A stretch of 5,769 nt of DNA from contig CALBWZ010000201.1 in NCBI GenBank assembly GCA_937893415.1, positions 1-5,769 on the forward strand. The letters run 5' to 3'. How positions within the stretch are numbered: position 1 is the first letter of the stretch; each line of letters starts with the position of its first letter. This document shows, one piece after another, positions 5,136 to 5,769 of the stretch. This DNA comes from an uncultured Comamonadaceae bacterium (GTDB lineage Bacteria; Pseudomonadota; Gammaproteobacteria; Burkholderiales; Burkholderiaceae_C). The notes under the pieces are model-generated. The model was not told where the DNA came from. It did not search any database and saw only the letters and a list, made by a program, of their open reading frames with translations. The translations under genes were made by a program, and so were the position numbers.

Positions 5136-5258
5136 AACCCAGGGGCAGCGCATAAATTGGCCTGTGCTTATATGCTCAACATATTAGGAAATAACAAGCA
5201 CTCTTGGTTTAAAGGGTGCGTATGGGCTGTATGTGGGCCCCTAGAAATTAAAGGTTGA
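5118..5258 (+). CDS. Possible 46-codon small ORF coupled to the aldolase gene
   Basis: An ATG at 5118 is preceded by AGGGA with a 7-base gap, a good ribosome site, and opens a 46-residue frame starting MTLLVINPGAAHKL and ending GPLEIKG. Its TGA (5256-5258) is 2 bases before the GTG of the aldolase gene, and the aldolase ribosome site (AAAGG, 5250-5254) lies inside its last codons. This arrangement suits translational coupling or a leader peptide. Against it: the frame continues upstream through the antisense of the PNPOx-like gene, so the open frame may be chance, and the sequence matches no family I know. It has 3 Cys, 2 Trp and a mildly hydrophobic first half. Confidence 0.3.
   Translation: MTLLVINPGAAHKLACAYMLNILGNNKHSWFKGCVWAVCGPLEIKG
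5157..5185 (+). promoter_or_regulatory. Putative aldolase-gene promoter
   Basis: TTGGCC (5157-5162) and CATATT (5180-5185), 17 bases apart, each match the sigma-70 consensus at 4 of 6 positions. A start near 5192 would leave a leader of about 69 bases before the GTG at 5261. ATATG (5170-5174) and CATAT (5180-5184) form a small dyad at the -10. If this promoter is the real one, the small ORF at 5118 would not be on the same transcript. Confidence 0.28.
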
Positions 5259-5260
5259 AC

Positions 5261-5769
5261 GTGTTAGAAACCATCTGTGATGTCATGCTCGATGCATACA
5301 AGAGAAACTGGATTACGAGCCGGGATGGCAATGTCAGTATTCGTCATCACGACAGAGACCACTTTTACATCACGCCAAGCGGCATCCGCAAACAAACGCT
5401 GCAACCCGATCAATTTAAGAAAATAAAGATCAACCCCATTGATTCGAACCAAGTTGGCGAATGGGAAGAAATGGCTTACACCGACATCAGTAGCAACCTG
5501 ACACCGTCGGGTGAAATACCACTGCATTTTGGCTTGCAAAGAAATATGGGGCAACACCACAATGACGTTCGTGTGGTGGTGCATGTGCACCCCACCTACT
5601 GCATTGCCGCCATGCACGCAGGTATCGATCTATCGACCATCAGCGAATCATTCCCAGAACTCAACCGATACACCAAGGTGGCACCCAATGTGGGCGATGT
5701 AGCCCCAACCAGCCAGGAGCTTGCCGATGAGTGTTTCAAAAACCTGGCCTTGAAGGCTGACGGGCACAT
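5261..5769 (+). CDS. Class II aldolase/adducin-family protein, N-terminal part (partial)
   Basis: The frame runs from a GTG at 5261 to the window end without a stop (169 codons plus two bases), so the C-terminus is missing. AAAGG (5250-5254) lies 6 bases before the GTG, and a TAA at 5249-5251 closes the frame just upstream, which fixes the start closely; an ATG at 5285 would cut into the first helix. The product fits class II aldolases such as L-fuculose-phosphate aldolase and related decarboxylases or epimerases. GNVS (23-26) and TPSG (38-41) bind substrate phosphate or carboxylate. E85 in TPSGEIPLHF is the likely acid/base residue. H108 and H110 in VVVHVHPTY are zinc ligands; the third histidine should lie beyond the window. 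Members cleave or form C-C bonds in sugar phosphates through a Zn-bound enediolate. The substrate cannot be named from this part. Confidence 0.88.
   Translation, partial: MLETICDVMLDAYKRNWITSRDGNVSIRHHDRDHFYITPSGIRKQTLQPDQFKKIKINPIDSNQVGEWEEMAYTDISSNLTPSGEIPLHFGLQRNMGQHHNDVRVVVHVHPTYCIAAMHAGIDLSTISESFPELNRYTKVAPNVGDVAPTSQELADECFKNLALKADGH

Noticed and set aside
4782..5258. 158-codon plus-strand frame across the PNPOx-like gene and spacer
   Set aside because: Its first two thirds are antisense to a clear FMN-binding protein; only the last 46 codons, with their own ribosome site, are kept as a low-confidence small ORF.
5264..5617. 117-codon minus-strand frame at the right end
   Set aside because: It is antisense to the class II aldolase gene, whose GNVS, TPSG and HVHPTY motifs are unmistakable.

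Overview
The window looks like a chromosomal piece of a betaproteobacterium, most likely Burkholderiales/Comamonadaceae. This is inferred from the look of the proteins (Gfo/Idh/MocA C-terminus, short cytosolic FKBP, DCC protein, arsH beside an ArsR-ArsC fusion) and from a roughly balanced base composition; no rRNA or other marker gene is present to confirm it. No tRNA, rRNA, CRISPR array, insertion sequence or phage gene was found.

Layout: (1) 2-340, plus: 3' end of a Gfo/Idh/MocA-type oxidoreductase, cut by the window start. (2) 374-1976: a compact arsenic locus. arsH (minus) and a single-ORF ArsR-ArsC fusion (plus) diverge from a 64-bp spacer. A 35-bp imperfect palindrome there overlaps the -10 of arsRC and the -35 proposed for arsH, so the fusion protein's own repressor half probably controls both directions. 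The -10 of arsRC sits so close to its ATG that the mRNA is predicted to be leaderless. No arsenite efflux pump lies in the window. (3) 2027-3384, minus: a probable two-gene unit, a divergent HemD-like (uroporphyrinogen-III synthase fold) protein followed by an unrecognised 161-aa protein with a well-supported GTG start. (4) 3385-3608: a 224-bp spacer with several hairpins, the last shaped like an intrinsic terminator only 17 bases before the next gene. (5) 3609-3962, plus: a single-domain FKBP-type prolyl isomerase. (6) 3989-5061, minus: a PNPOx-like flavin split-barrel protein followed by a DCC-family (DUF393) thiol-disulfide protein; a strong terminator-shaped hairpin lies inside the end of the DCC coding sequence. 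(7) 5062-5260: a spacer with a dyad and a possible 46-codon small ORF that stops 2 bases before the next gene. (8) 5261 to the window end, plus: 5' part of a class II aldolase/adducin-family gene with a GTG start.

How they work together: ArsR senses arsenite, the fused ArsC domain reduces arsenate to arsenite, and ArsH oxidises trivalent (organo)arsenicals using NADPH/FMN. Sensing and both redox steps are therefore under one operator. The other genes are redox or housekeeping accessory genes with no visible pathway link to arsenic. The best candidates for something undescribed are the leaderless, palindrome-controlled fusion regulator-enzyme, the HemD-like/161-aa pair, and the RNA-structure features at 3553-3591, 4050-4083 and 5107-5258.
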